DNA of 64,000 nt from Swaminathania salitolerans (GTDB lineage Bacteria; Pseudomonadota; Alphaproteobacteria; Acetobacterales; Acetobacteraceae), in NCBI RefSeq assembly GCF_025994315.1, contig NZ_BAQE01000005.1. One strand, 5' to 3'. Position numbers and translations under genes: made by a program. Below are positions 9,013 to 17,681 of this stretch, piece after piece; positions within the stretch are counted from its first letter, which is position 1, and each line of letters begins with the position of its first letter. The notes under the pieces are model-generated. The model saw only the letters and a program-made list of their open reading frames with translations. It was not told where the DNA came from and did no database searches.

Positions 9013-9762
9013 TTACGGCCTGTAGCGTCCGACGAAACTGTAGCGGCTGCCGGAATAGGTGAAGATGCCTTTCATCACCACACGTCCGCCGACCCAGGTG
9101 CGACGCATGAGTTGCAGGCAGGCTTCGGGTTCGTCCAGCTCGAGCAGCGCGCAGATTTCGACGCCGGGCGTGATCGCGAAAACCACATGCTCTATCTCTT
9201 CCGGCTGCGCGATCGCGGAGAGATGGCGGTGGGGATGCGCGAGCGTGAAGTCCTGGGTGAGATAATCGGGCGCGAAATGGGGCGAGACGAAACGCTCCTC
9301 GACCTGGAGCGGCGTATCGTCCTCGTAATGAACGATGATCGAGTGATAGAGCCGTGCTCCGGGGCGCTGGCCGAACGCCATGGCGAGATCGCTATCCGCG
9401 CGGATCGCGTCGAGTGTGACGATGCGCGTGGTGTGTTTGTGACCGTTCGAGACGATATCCTCGGCGATATCGCGCAATTCGAGCAGTTCGACGCGCTGTG
9501 CGGGCTCGGCGACGAACGTGCCGACGCCCTGTGCCCGGGTGACGACACCATCGGCCGTAAGCTCGCGCAACGCGCGATGGACGGTCATGCGGGAGACGCC
9601 CAGAAGCTCGACCAGCTCGCTCTCGGAGGGCAGACGGTCGCCCACGGCCCATTCGCCCGTCTCGATTCGCGCAACAATATAGGATTTGACCTGTTCGTAC
9701 CGTGCCTCTGGCCGTACCTCTGGCCGTGCTGCTGGCCGATCCCTGCCGGAAATAATGGTCAC
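9013..9762 (-). CDS. hutC: Histidine-utilisation repressor HutC (GntR family)
   Basis: A 249-residue GntR/HutC-type regulator. The winged HTH spans about residues 22-85 (YEQVKSYIVARIETGEWAVG, LPSESELVELLGVSRMTVHR, GVGTFVAE), followed by a UTRA ligand domain to the C-terminus. In this family urocanate releases the protein from its operators. The start is a GTG at 9762 preceded by GAGAGAGG. Residues about 9-20 (AARPEVRPEARY) come from three 12-bp DNA repeats at 9701-9736. It lies 36 bp downstream of hutI. Both palindromic sites in the locus are probably its targets. Confidence 0.94.
   Translation of the reverse strand: MTIISGRDRPAARPEVRPEARYEQVKSYIVARIETGEWAVGDRLPSESELVELLGVSRMTVHRALRELTADGVVTRAQGVGTFVAEPAQRVELLELRDIAEDIVSNGHKHTTRIVTLDAIRADSDLAMAFGQRPGARLYHSIIVHYEDDTPLQVEERFVSPHFAPDYLTQDFTLAHPHRHLSAIAQPEEIEHVVFAITPGVEICALLELDEPEACLQLMRRTWVGGRVVMKGIFTYSGSRYSFVGRYRP
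9701..9736. repeat. Three tandem 12-bp repeats within hutC
   Basis: CGTGCCTCTGGC, CGTACCTCTGGC and CGTGCTGCTGGC lie end to end at 9701, 9713 and 9725, with a more degenerate fourth unit after them. Each unit keeps frame and encodes four residues of the hutC N-terminal tail before the HTH domain. Confidence 0.75.
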
Positions 9763-9798
9763 CCGCTTTTCGCCTCTCTCTCTGGTCGCGCCGCTTTT

Positions 9799-11076
9799 CT
9801 ATACTGCCAAAGGGGGCGATGTAATCCGCGCGCATGACGGTTCCGGATCCGGAATACCGGCAAAAATACGCCCGACGGGCTGGATACCGCCAATCCAGTA
9901 CGCCAGCTCGTGCGGCGCTGCGACATCCCACAATGCCATATCCGCCGCCAGACCCGGGGAAAGCGCGCCGCAGCCGCTTTCCAGACCGAGCGCACGCGCC
10001 GCGTGACGGGTATGCCCCTCCAGAGCCTCGATGGGGGTCAGTCGAAACAGCGTGCAGCCCATATTCATGACGGCGGTGGGCGACAGAAGCGGAGACGTCC
10101 CGGGATTGCAGTCGGTCGCAAGAGCCATGGAGACGCCATGCGCACGAAACAGGCCGACCGGCGGCGTGCGCGTTTCCCGCACGAAATAGAAGGCGCCCGG
10201 CAAAAGCACGGCGACCGTTCCCGCCCTGGCCATCGCTTCTGCACCCCGGGCGTCGGTATATTCGACATGATCGGCCGAAAGCGCGCCGAAACGCGCAGCA
10301 AGCGCGGCGCCTCCCAGATCGGATAGCTGGTCTGCATGCAGCCTCACCGGCAGGCCGAGCGCGTGCGCCGCAGTAAAGAGACGCGCGATTTCCGCCGGGC
10401 TGAAAGCGATCCTTTCGCAAAACCCGTCCACACTATCGGCCAGCCCCGAACGGGCGATTTCGGGCAGGATATCCGTGCAAAGCGCCTCGAGATAGGCATC
10501 GCGCCGTCCCTCATATTCGGGAGGCAGGGCGTGAGCCCCGAGGAAACTCGTGCGGACACGCAAGGGAAGCATACGCGCGACGGCCCGCGCCACGCGAAGC
10601 TGCTTGAGCTCGTCCGCCAGGGTCAGCCCGTATCCCGACTTGATCTCGACCGTCGTCACGCCGCCTGCAATGAGCCGGCGCGCGCGCCCGAGCGCCATCT
10701 CCAGGAGAGCGGCTTCGCTCGCCTTGCGCGTCTCGCGTACGGTCGAGAGAATACCGCCGCCGCGACGGGCGATCTCCTCATAGGAGACGCCCTCGAGCCG
10801 TTCGGCGAATTCGGCGCTGCGATCGCCGGCATAGACCAGATGCGTATGGGGATCGATCAGCCCCGGCGTCATCCAGCAGCCACCGCAGGAGACGACATCC
10901 CGCGCCAGCGTCTCCGGACGGTCCGGAAGCGCGTCGCGCCGGCCGACCCAGACGATCTTCCCGTCCGAAGCGGCGATCGCTCCGTCCCGGACGATTCCGA
11001 GACGGTTTTCATCTTCCGCGCCCGCTTCGGGACAGAGCGTTGCGAGATGGACATCGATCCAGATCCTGTCCCACAT
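9799..11076 (-). CDS. hutI: Imidazolonepropionase
   Basis: HutI hydrolyses 4-imidazolone-5-propionate to N-formimidoyl-L-glutamate. It is a 425-residue amidohydrolase. The first metal motif is GLIDPHTHLVYAG with His77 and His79. VEIKSGYGL, RTSFLGAHALPPEY, HADQLSDLGGAALAARFGA and ATDCNPGTSP are characteristic of the family. It heads the leftward transcript hutI-hutC and is divergent from hutF across a 107-bp gap holding a probable HutC site. Confidence 0.96.
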   Translation of the reverse strand: MWDRIWIDVHLATLCPEAGAEDENRLGIVRDGAIAASDGKIVWVGRRDALPDRPETLARDVVSCGGCWMTPGLIDPHTHLVYAGDRSAEFAERLEGVSYEEIARRGGGILSTVRETRKASEAALLEMALGRARRLIAGGVTTVEIKSGYGLTLADELKQLRVARAVARMLPLRVRTSFLGAHALPPEYEGRRDAYLEALCTDILPEIARSGLADSVDGFCERIAFSPAEIARLFTAAHALGLPVRLHADQLSDLGGAALAARFGALSADHVEYTDARGAEAMARAGTVAVLLPGAFYFVRETRTPPVGLFRAHGVSMALATDCNPGTSPLLSPTAVMNMGCTLFRLTPIEALEGHTRHAARALGLESGCGALSPGLAADMALWDVAAPHELAYWIGGIQPVGRIFAGIPDPEPSCARITSPPLAV

Positions 11077-11105
11077 GCGCTCGCCCCGCCTTTCATTCTT
11101 GACCC

Positions 11106-11123
11106 GACATATCTATACATGTC
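11106..11123. promoter_or_regulatory. Probable HutC operator between hutI and hutF
   Basis: GACAT (11106-11110) and ATGTC (11119-11123) form an inverted repeat. The 18-bp site matches the centre of the perfect hutU palindrome at 14 of 18 positions. On the plus strand a TTGACC hexamer at 11098 with a 17-bp spacer to TCTAGT could be the hutF promoter, which the site would block. It sits in the divergent gap and could control both transcripts. Confidence 0.7.
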
Positions 11124-11183
11124 TAGTTGTCGTGAATTCAACGCGCAACGATTTTCATGACCCGAGGGGAAGGGAGAGCCGTC

Positions 11184-12563
11184 ATGTCCCCACAGGATCG
11201 AACCCGTTTCCTCTTCGCTCGTCAGGCCCTGCTTCCCGGTGGGTGGCGCCACAACGTGCGTCTGTCGATCGCCGACGGGCAGTTCGTGCGTATCGAGGCC
11301 AACAGCGCGCCGGAACCGGGCGATACGCGCTGCGCGATCGCACTGCCTCCCTTGTCGAGTCTGCATTCCCACGCCTTTCAGCGCGCAATGGCCGGGCTTG
11401 CGGAATCGCGGCGCGATCCGGCCGATTCCTTCTGGACCTGGCGACGACAGATGTATGCCCTTGCTGCGCGCATCACCCCGGACGATATGCGCGCCATTGC
11501 GGCCCAGCTTTATCTGGAGCTTCTCAAATCCGGCTTCACGCAGGTCGGGGAATTCCATTATCTCCATCGCGCGCCCGACGGCTCTGCCTATGACACCCCT
11601 GCCGCCATGGCGCTCGCGCTCGTCGATGCCGCCCAGGAGACGGGAATCGGCATCACGATCCTGCCGACCCTGTATCGCCACGCGGGTTTCGGGCGAGCCC
11701 TGGCACCGGAGCAGAAACGGTTTGCAAGCACGCCGGACTTCATCGCCGGTATTCTGGAGACGATCGCAGCACGTCACGACGCGGATCCGCGGATCCGTCA
11801 CGGGCTGGGCCTGCACTCCCTCAGAGCTGTGGACAGGGAGAGCCTCTCGCATATGCTCTCGATGGTCGGGGCGGATATTCCGGTTCATATCCACGTGGCG
11901 GAGCAGAAACGCGAAGTCACGGAGTGTCTGGACTATCTCGGACGCCGCCCGGTCGCCTGGCTGCTCGACGAGGCGCCCGTCGATTCGCGCTGGTGCCTCG
12001 TTCATGCGACCCATCTGGATGAGGACGAAACGCGACGCCTCGCGGCATCGGGGGCCACGGCCGGACTGTGTCCCGTGACCGAGGCCAATCTCGGAGACGG
12101 GTTCTTCCCGCTCAATGCCTATGTTTCGCAGGGCGGTCGATTCGGAATCGGTACGGACAGCAACTGCCTCCCCTCGGCGGCGGAAGAACTGCGCCTGCTC
12201 GAATACGGACAGAGACTGACGGCCCGGAAGCGCTGCTGCGCGCTTCCGTCGGACATGCTGGGTTCGGTCGGACGCTATCTCTATGACAGCGCCCTCGAGG
12301 GCGGAACCCGGGCCTGCGGCCATGCAGGCGGCAGGATCGCCCCCGGAACCAGGGCCGATCTCTGCATCCTCGACGAAGCGGCGATGGCGCTTCCCGATCT
12401 CGAACAGGATGCGATTCTCGACGGGATGATCTTCGCATGTCCGGTCGTTCCCGTGCGCGACGTGATGGTCGCGGGGGAGTGGGTCGTTCGGGACGGATAT
12501 CATGCCGGTCAGGACCGGATCGCCGCAGCCTTTCGCGAAACCGTCCGGCGTCTGCGCAGCTGA
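11184..12563 (+). CDS. hutF: Formimidoylglutamate deiminase
   Basis: HutF deaminates N-formimidoyl-L-glutamate to N-formyl-L-glutamate and ammonia, the route used with HutG. The 459-residue amidohydrolase carries LHSHAFQRAMAGLAESR (metal HxH), VGEFHYLHRAPDG, VHIHVAEQKREV, WCLVHATHLD and GTDSNCLPSAAEELR. The ATG at 11184 follows AAGGGAGAGCCGTC, a good ribosome site; the upstream ATG at 11157 has none. HutG follows after 14 bp, so the two form an operon. Confidence 0.95.
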   Translation: MSPQDRTRFLFARQALLPGGWRHNVRLSIADGQFVRIEANSAPEPGDTRCAIALPPLSSLHSHAFQRAMAGLAESRRDPADSFWTWRRQMYALAARITPDDMRAIAAQLYLELLKSGFTQVGEFHYLHRAPDGSAYDTPAAMALALVDAAQETGIGITILPTLYRHAGFGRALAPEQKRFASTPDFIAGILETIAARHDADPRIRHGLGLHSLRAVDRESLSHMLSMVGADIPVHIHVAEQKREVTECLDYLGRRPVAWLLDEAPVDSRWCLVHATHLDEDETRRLAASGATAGLCPVTEANLGDGFFPLNAYVSQGGRFGIGTDSNCLPSAAEELRLLEYGQRLTARKRCCALPSDMLGSVGRYLYDSALEGGTRACGHAGGRIAPGTRADLCILDEAAMALPDLEQDAILDGMIFACPVVPVRDVMVAGEWVVRDGYHAGQDRIAAAFRETVRRLRS

Positions 12564-12577
12564 CAAGGATCCAGATC

Positions 12578-13378
12578 ATGCCCCAATCCGTCTCCTTTTC
12601 CCTCCTGCAAGGCGAATCGCCCGTTCTCGTCTCCCTGCCTCATGCCGGTACGGATCTGATGCCCGGTCAGGAAGAGCGCATGACACCGACGGGCCGCGCG
12701 CGACCGGATACCGACTGGCATCTGACCCGCCTGTACGATTTCGCGCCCAGCCTCGGGATCGGCGTTCTTTCCGCGCGATATTCCCGCTATGTGATCGATC
12801 TCAACCGGGGACCGGACGATGCGACGCTCTATCCGGGCCGCCCGAAGACGGGCCTCGTGCCCTGCGAGAGTTTCGACGGGCTTCCTCTCTATCGTGAGGG
12901 AGAGCGACCGGATGCTCCGGAAACCGATAGACGACGCCAGACATACTGGGCGCCCTATCACGAGGCCCTGACGGCCGAGCTGAACCGCCTCAGATCACTC
13001 TGGGGATGGGCCGTGCTCTGGGATGGACATTCCATCCGGTCCCGCGTGCCCCGTCTCTTCGAGGGACGACTGCCCGATCTCAATCTCGGGACGAATGACG
13101 GCGCTTCCTGCGCGGCATCGCTGAGGGCGCTCCTCGCCGGGGATCTCGCGGCACAGCAACGCTTCAGCTTCGTGGTGGACGGTCGTTTCAAGGGGGGATA
13201 CACGACCCGTCATTACGGTCGGCCCGGGAGCGGCATTCACGCCGTACAGATGGAAATGACCCAGTCCAGCTATCTCGATGCCGAAGCCCCGCCCTGGCCG
13301 ATCAGCGATACCGGCTCGGACGCTGCGAAGACCCTGCTTCGCAGCCTGCTCCGGCGCGCCTCCCTCTGGCGGCCCTGA
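12578..13378 (+). CDS. hutG: N-formylglutamate deformylase (amidohydrolase)
   Basis: HutG splits N-formyl-L-glutamate into formate and L-glutamate, ending the five-step route. The 266-residue protein shows PVLVSLPHAGTDL, ARYSRYVIDLNRGPDD, WDGHSIRSRVPRLFEG, DGRFKGGYTTRHYGRP and HAVQMEMTQSSYLD, all typical of the FGase fold. The start at 12578 (MPQSVSFSLLQGESPV) sits 14 bp after hutF; longer in-frame starts lie inside hutF and are rejected. Confidence 0.95.
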   Translation: MPQSVSFSLLQGESPVLVSLPHAGTDLMPGQEERMTPTGRARPDTDWHLTRLYDFAPSLGIGVLSARYSRYVIDLNRGPDDATLYPGRPKTGLVPCESFDGLPLYREGERPDAPETDRRRQTYWAPYHEALTAELNRLRSLWGWAVLWDGHSIRSRVPRLFEGRLPDLNLGTNDGASCAASLRALLAGDLAAQQRFSFVVDGRFKGGYTTRHYGRPGSGIHAVQMEMTQSSYLDAEAPPWPISDTGSDAAKTLLRSLLRRASLWRP

Positions 13379-13431
13379 GACGCGTATCCGGGAGAAGGAT
13401 CGGGGAGAGAAGCATCGGGGCGACAGATACT

Positions 13432-13455
13432 AGAGAAGATCCGGGCGGCTTCTCT
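13432..13455. terminator. Hairpin between hutG and galE, possible bidirectional terminator
   Basis: AGAGAAG (13432-13438) pairs with CTTCTCT (13449-13455) around a 10-nt loop, just where the convergent hutG and galE genes end. No T-tract is present, so function is tentative. Confidence 0.3.
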
Positions 13456-14453
13456 CAGGCCGATATCCTGTCGCCATAGCCTTCTGGATGCGCCTCCCGC
13501 CATCGCCACGCCGTCTCCACGATCGCCTCCAGTTCCCGGAAACGGGGCGCCCATCCGGTATCCTCGTGAAACCGCCGCGGATCGGCCACCAGAACCGCCG
13601 GATCTCCGGGACGTCGCGGCGCGGGCTCCCAGGGGACGGATCGCCCCGTCACTCTCTCCACCGCACGGATCACGTCCAGATTCGAATAACCCAGCCCGTT
13701 TCCGATATTATAGGTCACGCTTCTGTCCTCGATGCGGGCCAGAACACGGAGATGCGCATGCGCCAGATCGGCCACATGCGTGTAATCGCGAATGCACGAC
13801 CCGTCGGGCGTCGGATAGTCGGTTCCGAAGACCCTCAATGCCGGACGGCGCCCCAGAGCTGCATCGATGACGAGGGGGATCAGATGCGTTTCCGGCGCAT
13901 GATCCTCGCCGGCTCTTCCGAGCGCGTCGGCACCCGCAGCATTGAAATAGCGCATGCAGGCGCTGCGCAGGCCGTGCACCCGATCGGCCCAGTGCAGAAC
14001 GCGCTCCGTCTGCGCCTTGCTCTCGCCATAGGGAGAGCCGGGTATGACGGATGCCGTCTCATCGATCGCTTCCGCCCTGTCCGGCCCGCCGAACAGGGCC
14101 GCCGTCGAGGAAAAGACGAATTTACGCAGTTTATGGACAATGCAGGACTGGATCAGATTCAGTGACGCCATGCCGTTATGGCGGAAATATCCGAGCGGAT
14201 CCTCCATGCTTTCCGCAACCAGCGATCGCGCAGCGAAATGCAGGACCCCATCCCAGGGACCGCGGGCCAGAACCGCATCGGTCGCTTCGGCGTCGAGAAG
14301 ATCGACCTCGTGAAACGTGACCCCTTCGGGTATCGCCGCGCGATGACCGGTGGAAAGATCGTCGAGCACCTCCACATCGTGCCCGGCATCGCATAGCGCC
14401 AGCACGACATGACTGCCGATGAACCCGGCCCCGCCGGTCACCAGATAACGCAT
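13455..14453 (-). CDS. galE: UDP-glucose 4-epimerase
   Basis: GalE interconverts UDP-glucose and UDP-galactose with bound NAD+. The 332-residue extended short-chain dehydrogenase has the Rossmann motif VTGGAGFIGSH near its start, SSTAALFG, the catalytic YxxxK in SPYGESKA, and RYFNAAGAD. The ATG at 14453 follows GGGGAGGGAGGTTCGG, an excellent ribosome site; the open frame extends upstream to 14651 but overlaps the end of the next gene. It probably supplies UDP-galactose for surface polysaccharide. Confidence 0.95.
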   Translation of the reverse strand: MRYLVTGGAGFIGSHVVLALCDAGHDVEVLDDLSTGHRAAIPEGVTFHEVDLLDAEATDAVLARGPWDGVLHFAARSLVAESMEDPLGYFRHNGMASLNLIQSCIVHKLRKFVFSSTAALFGGPDRAEAIDETASVIPGSPYGESKAQTERVLHWADRVHGLRSACMRYFNAAGADALGRAGEDHAPETHLIPLVIDAALGRRPALRVFGTDYPTPDGSCIRDYTHVADLAHAHLRVLARIEDRSVTYNIGNGLGYSNLDVIRAVERVTGRSVPWEPAPRRPGDPAVLVADPRRFHEDTGWAPRFRELEAIVETAWRWREAHPEGYGDRISA

Positions 14454-14632
14454 CCGAACCTCCCTCCCCTGCAGTTCCGGCGCGGTATTGCTCAGGTCCC
14501 ACGAAGGGGACGGACATCCGGTCCGGCTCGGGAAATACAGGCAAACCGGGGCGGAGTAAAACAACCGGAAAGAGAGGAGAGGGAGAAAAGACGAACCGGG
14601 AGGGCGCCTTACCTCCCCCCCGGAGACGAAGA

Positions 14633-16219
14633 TCAGGCCGTTTCGCGGCACATGGTCTTGTCGAGCGTATAGATCGCAAGGCTGTCGATCGTGAAACCGA
14701 CGCCGGTCGTCTCGAGACGCAGAACGTCGAGAGGCCGCTCCGGATAGACCAGAGCCGTTGCGGTTTCGAGATGCTCGTTCGCATAGATCTCGAAGGCACA
14801 GCCATCGAGAACGAGATGCAGATCGACGCTGCGCGGGTTGGAATAGACCGCCCCGTTGATCGGCGCCGCGAAACGCCCGGTGAAGAACGGATGATCGAAG
14901 CCGCGAAGCTTGCCGCGATCGAGCCAGATCTGCGTGCTGGGCGCGTCATACCCGATCGAGAGTCGCTCGCCTTCCGCATTGGCGAAAGCGAGTTCGAAAC
15001 GCTCGATGACCGGGCCGGAGGCGTTCGGATCCGTCTGTCGGGATTCGTCCGCCGTCAGACGGATCACGATCTCGATGGCCTTGCCGCGCGGCAGGGCGAT
15101 CTCGCGCCTGCCATCCGCAGGCAGATAGGCGCCCTGCTCGGTGAGCATGGGATGACGCAGGGACTCGATGCCCCGGGGCACCTGCACCAGACGCAGATAG
15201 CCATTGGGGTCATGACGCAGGGTCATGCTGCGCGGCAGCGACATGGCGCCGCGCCAATCCTGCGTCGGCAGCTCCTGACAATACTGCCAGTTGCCCATCC
15301 AGGCGATGTTCACGGCCTCGCCGCCCGGCATGTTGCTCCAGACCTGGAGGGCATAGGCGTCCTTGGCGAAATCGGTCAGACGGAGAATGGCGTCATAGGG
15401 GCGGAACACCGCACCGTCGAACGTGCCGATGAAATACTGGGTGACGCTTCCCCCCATGGGGCTGCCCGGATTGATCGAAACGAAAAGCACCCAGTGCAGG
15501 GCGCCGGACTCGTCGCGGATCTGGATCAGGTTCGGACATTCGTAATTGACCGTGGGCAGACCCGCGGGACCGAAATTGCTCAGATGCGTCCAGTGGATCA
15601 GATCGTTGGACGCATAGAAGCCGATATTGTGCTGGTCCACCTGCGCGATCACCATCACCCATTTGCGGGTGGGCTCATGATAGACGACCTGCGGATCGCG
15701 AAAATTCGGGCTCTCGATATCGAGGACGGGATTGCCCGCATATTCCTCGAAGCTCTGGCCGTTATTGCGGCTCGTCGCCAGGAACTGGGTCTGTCGTCCG
15801 GGCCGCGCCCGTGTATAGAGCGCCGCGATATTATTGCCATGACTGCCCGCGAACAGGCCGGAGCTGTTATGCGTGTCGAGCACGGCGCAGCCCGTAAAGG
15901 CCTGTCCGTCGATCGTGTCGGGAACGGCGATCGGCTGATCCTTCCAGCTCAGCAGATCGGTGCTGATGGCATGGCCCCAGCAGATATTTGCCGAATACGC
16001 GGCATCGGGATTGTGCTGATAATAGAGATGATACTGTGTGCCGTCGAAAACGAGTCCGTTCGGATCGTTCATGAACCCGGTCGGCGGCGTGAAATGAACT
16101 GACGGCCGATACTGCTTGCCCGTCTTTTCGACGGAACATTCCGTTTTGCTCACTGTGCTTGTCTTCCTGGTTTCTGGGAAATGGACTGTCTGAAATCCTG
16201 CGGAGCATGTCGTCTCCAC
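14633..16219 (-). CDS. Glycoside hydrolase family 32 (levanase/beta-fructofuranosidase type)
   Basis: GH32 enzymes release fructose from sucrose or fructans. The catalytic motifs are intact: MNDPNG with nucleophile Asp52, FRDP at 173-176 (transition-state stabiliser) and YECPN with acid/base Glu227. Strand motifs such as YHLYYQHNPDA and WGHAISTDLLSW are also present, and residues from about 360 on form the C-terminal beta-sandwich. At 528 residues it is normal length. The N-terminus (METTCSAGFQ) lacks a Sec or Tat signal, which suggests a cytoplasmic enzyme acting on imported sucrose or short fructans. No levansucrase or fructan porter is adjacent. Exact substrate cannot be told. Confidence 0.88.
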   Translation of the reverse strand: METTCSAGFQTVHFPETRKTSTVSKTECSVEKTGKQYRPSVHFTPPTGFMNDPNGLVFDGTQYHLYYQHNPDAAYSANICWGHAISTDLLSWKDQPIAVPDTIDGQAFTGCAVLDTHNSSGLFAGSHGNNIAALYTRARPGRQTQFLATSRNNGQSFEEYAGNPVLDIESPNFRDPQVVYHEPTRKWVMVIAQVDQHNIGFYASNDLIHWTHLSNFGPAGLPTVNYECPNLIQIRDESGALHWVLFVSINPGSPMGGSVTQYFIGTFDGAVFRPYDAILRLTDFAKDAYALQVWSNMPGGEAVNIAWMGNWQYCQELPTQDWRGAMSLPRSMTLRHDPNGYLRLVQVPRGIESLRHPMLTEQGAYLPADGRREIALPRGKAIEIVIRLTADESRQTDPNASGPVIERFELAFANAEGERLSIGYDAPSTQIWLDRGKLRGFDHPFFTGRFAAPINGAVYSNPRSVDLHLVLDGCAFEIYANEHLETATALVYPERPLDVLRLETTGVGFTIDSLAIYTLDKTMCRETA

Positions 16220-16303
16220 GGCTCTTTACTTAATGGCAAAATGCCAAAAAGTCAAGAACAGAAACAGGCCCGCACCCGGACGAGGCGAGAAACAGATGGG
16301 CAA

Positions 16304-17620
16304 TCAGTCGGGAATCGTTCCGTCCTGCCGGAGTACCACCCCTGCGAGATAGAGACTTCCGCAGACGAGAAGCCGCCCCGGAGGGCCTTCGAGACGCGAC
16401 ATCACATCGGCAAGACGCGGCCCGGGTCGGGCATGACCGCCCGATGCGCGCACGATATCCTCGACGGGCAGGGCGAGATGCTGCCCCTCCTCGCAGATCG
16501 CGTGGATGCTGTGCGCATGACGCATGACCGGACGCAGGAAACCTTCCGCGTCCTTGCTCTGCTTCATGCCGATGGCGAGATGCAACGGTCGATCCGACCA
16601 TTCCGACATGGCAGCGGCCAGCGCCTCGCCCGCATTCGGATTATGCCCGCCATCGAGCCACAGCTCCCATCCCTGAGGAAGACGCTGCGCCAGACTTCCG
16701 TGCAGACGCTGCAATCGCGCGGGCCAGCGCGTGGCGGAGATGCCCGACCAGGCGCTGTCGGGCAAGGCCAGACCGCTCGCGCGCAAGGCTGCAACGGCGA
16801 GTGCTGCGTTCTCTTCCTGATGGGGCCCCTTGAGCGCCGGTTCGGGCAGGGTGAGCTTCCCTTCCGGATCCCGATATGCGCGTGTTCCGCGCGCCGGAGA
16901 CGCAGTCAGGAAGATCTCCTCGTCAACCGACCAGAGCGGCGCTCCGAGCAGCTGCGCCCGGTCGACGATCACCGCACGAACCTCCGGCTTCTGACGCGCG
17001 CTCACAACCGGGATGCCGGGTTTGATGATCCCGGCCTTTTCCGCTGCGATCAGCGCCAGCGTCTCTCCCAGAAAACTCTGATGATCGAGATCGACCGGGG
17101 TGATCACGCAGGCAGACGGCCTGTCGATCACATTCGTTGCATCCAGCTTTCCCCCGAGCCCGACCTCGACGATGGCGAGATCGGCACGGGTCCGGGAGAA
17201 GAGAAGGAATCCGGCAGCGGTCAGGACCTCGAATACGGTGATCGGCGCGCCCGCATTGATCCGCTCGATCTCCTCCAGGGTCGAAACGAGCGCATCCTCG
17301 CTGACCAGCCTGCCGGCGATCCTGAACCGCTCAGTGACATCGACGAGATGCGGGCTCGTCATGACATGCACCGACAATCCGGCCGCTTCCGCCACGGCCC
17401 GGAGATTGGCACAGGTGCTGCCCTTGCCGTTCGTGCCCGCGACATGAATGACCGGCGGAAGCATGCGCTCCGGATGGCCGAGCCTGGCCAGAAGCGTCTG
17501 GAGCCGCGTCAGGGAGAGATCGATCAGTTTGGGATAGAGCGCCTGGACCCGGGCGAGCACCGCCCCCGGACGACCGTCATACTCGTCGCTCAACTTTGCC
17601 GGGGCGGCCTGCATCGTCAT
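16304..17620 (-). CDS. folC: Bifunctional dihydrofolate/folylpolyglutamate synthase
   Basis: FolC joins glutamate to dihydropteroate and then to folates, using ATP. The 438-residue protein carries the P-loop HVAGTNGKGST (residues about 59-69), TSPHLVDVTERFRI, VEVGLGGKLDATNVI, and LDGGHNPNAGEALA of the C-terminal domain. The ATG at 17620 follows CCGGAGTTTTC; a GTG at 17641 is possible. It lies 61 bp downstream of accD, an arrangement common in alphaproteobacteria, and is probably co-transcribed with it. Confidence 0.94.
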   Translation of the reverse strand: MTMQAAPAKLSDEYDGRPGAVLARVQALYPKLIDLSLTRLQTLLARLGHPERMLPPVIHVAGTNGKGSTCANLRAVAEAAGLSVHVMTSPHLVDVTERFRIAGRLVSEDALVSTLEEIERINAGAPITVFEVLTAAGFLLFSRTRADLAIVEVGLGGKLDATNVIDRPSACVITPVDLDHQSFLGETLALIAAEKAGIIKPGIPVVSARQKPEVRAVIVDRAQLLGAPLWSVDEEIFLTASPARGTRAYRDPEGKLTLPEPALKGPHQEENAALAVAALRASGLALPDSAWSGISATRWPARLQRLHGSLAQRLPQGWELWLDGGHNPNAGEALAAAMSEWSDRPLHLAIGMKQSKDAEGFLRPVMRHAHSIHAICEEGQHLALPVEDIVRASGGHARPGPRLADVMSRLEGPPGRLLVCGSLYLAGVVLRQDGTIPD

Positions 17621-17681
17621 GAAAACTCCGGAATTCGGCACTCGCGCGGCTCCGGGCGGGGCCGCGCGCTCGAGACGGAAA

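Noticed and set aside
10869..12566. 565-codon minus-strand frame
   Set aside because: Antisense to hutF and the start of hutI, both firmly identified; typical shadow frame of G+C-rich DNA.
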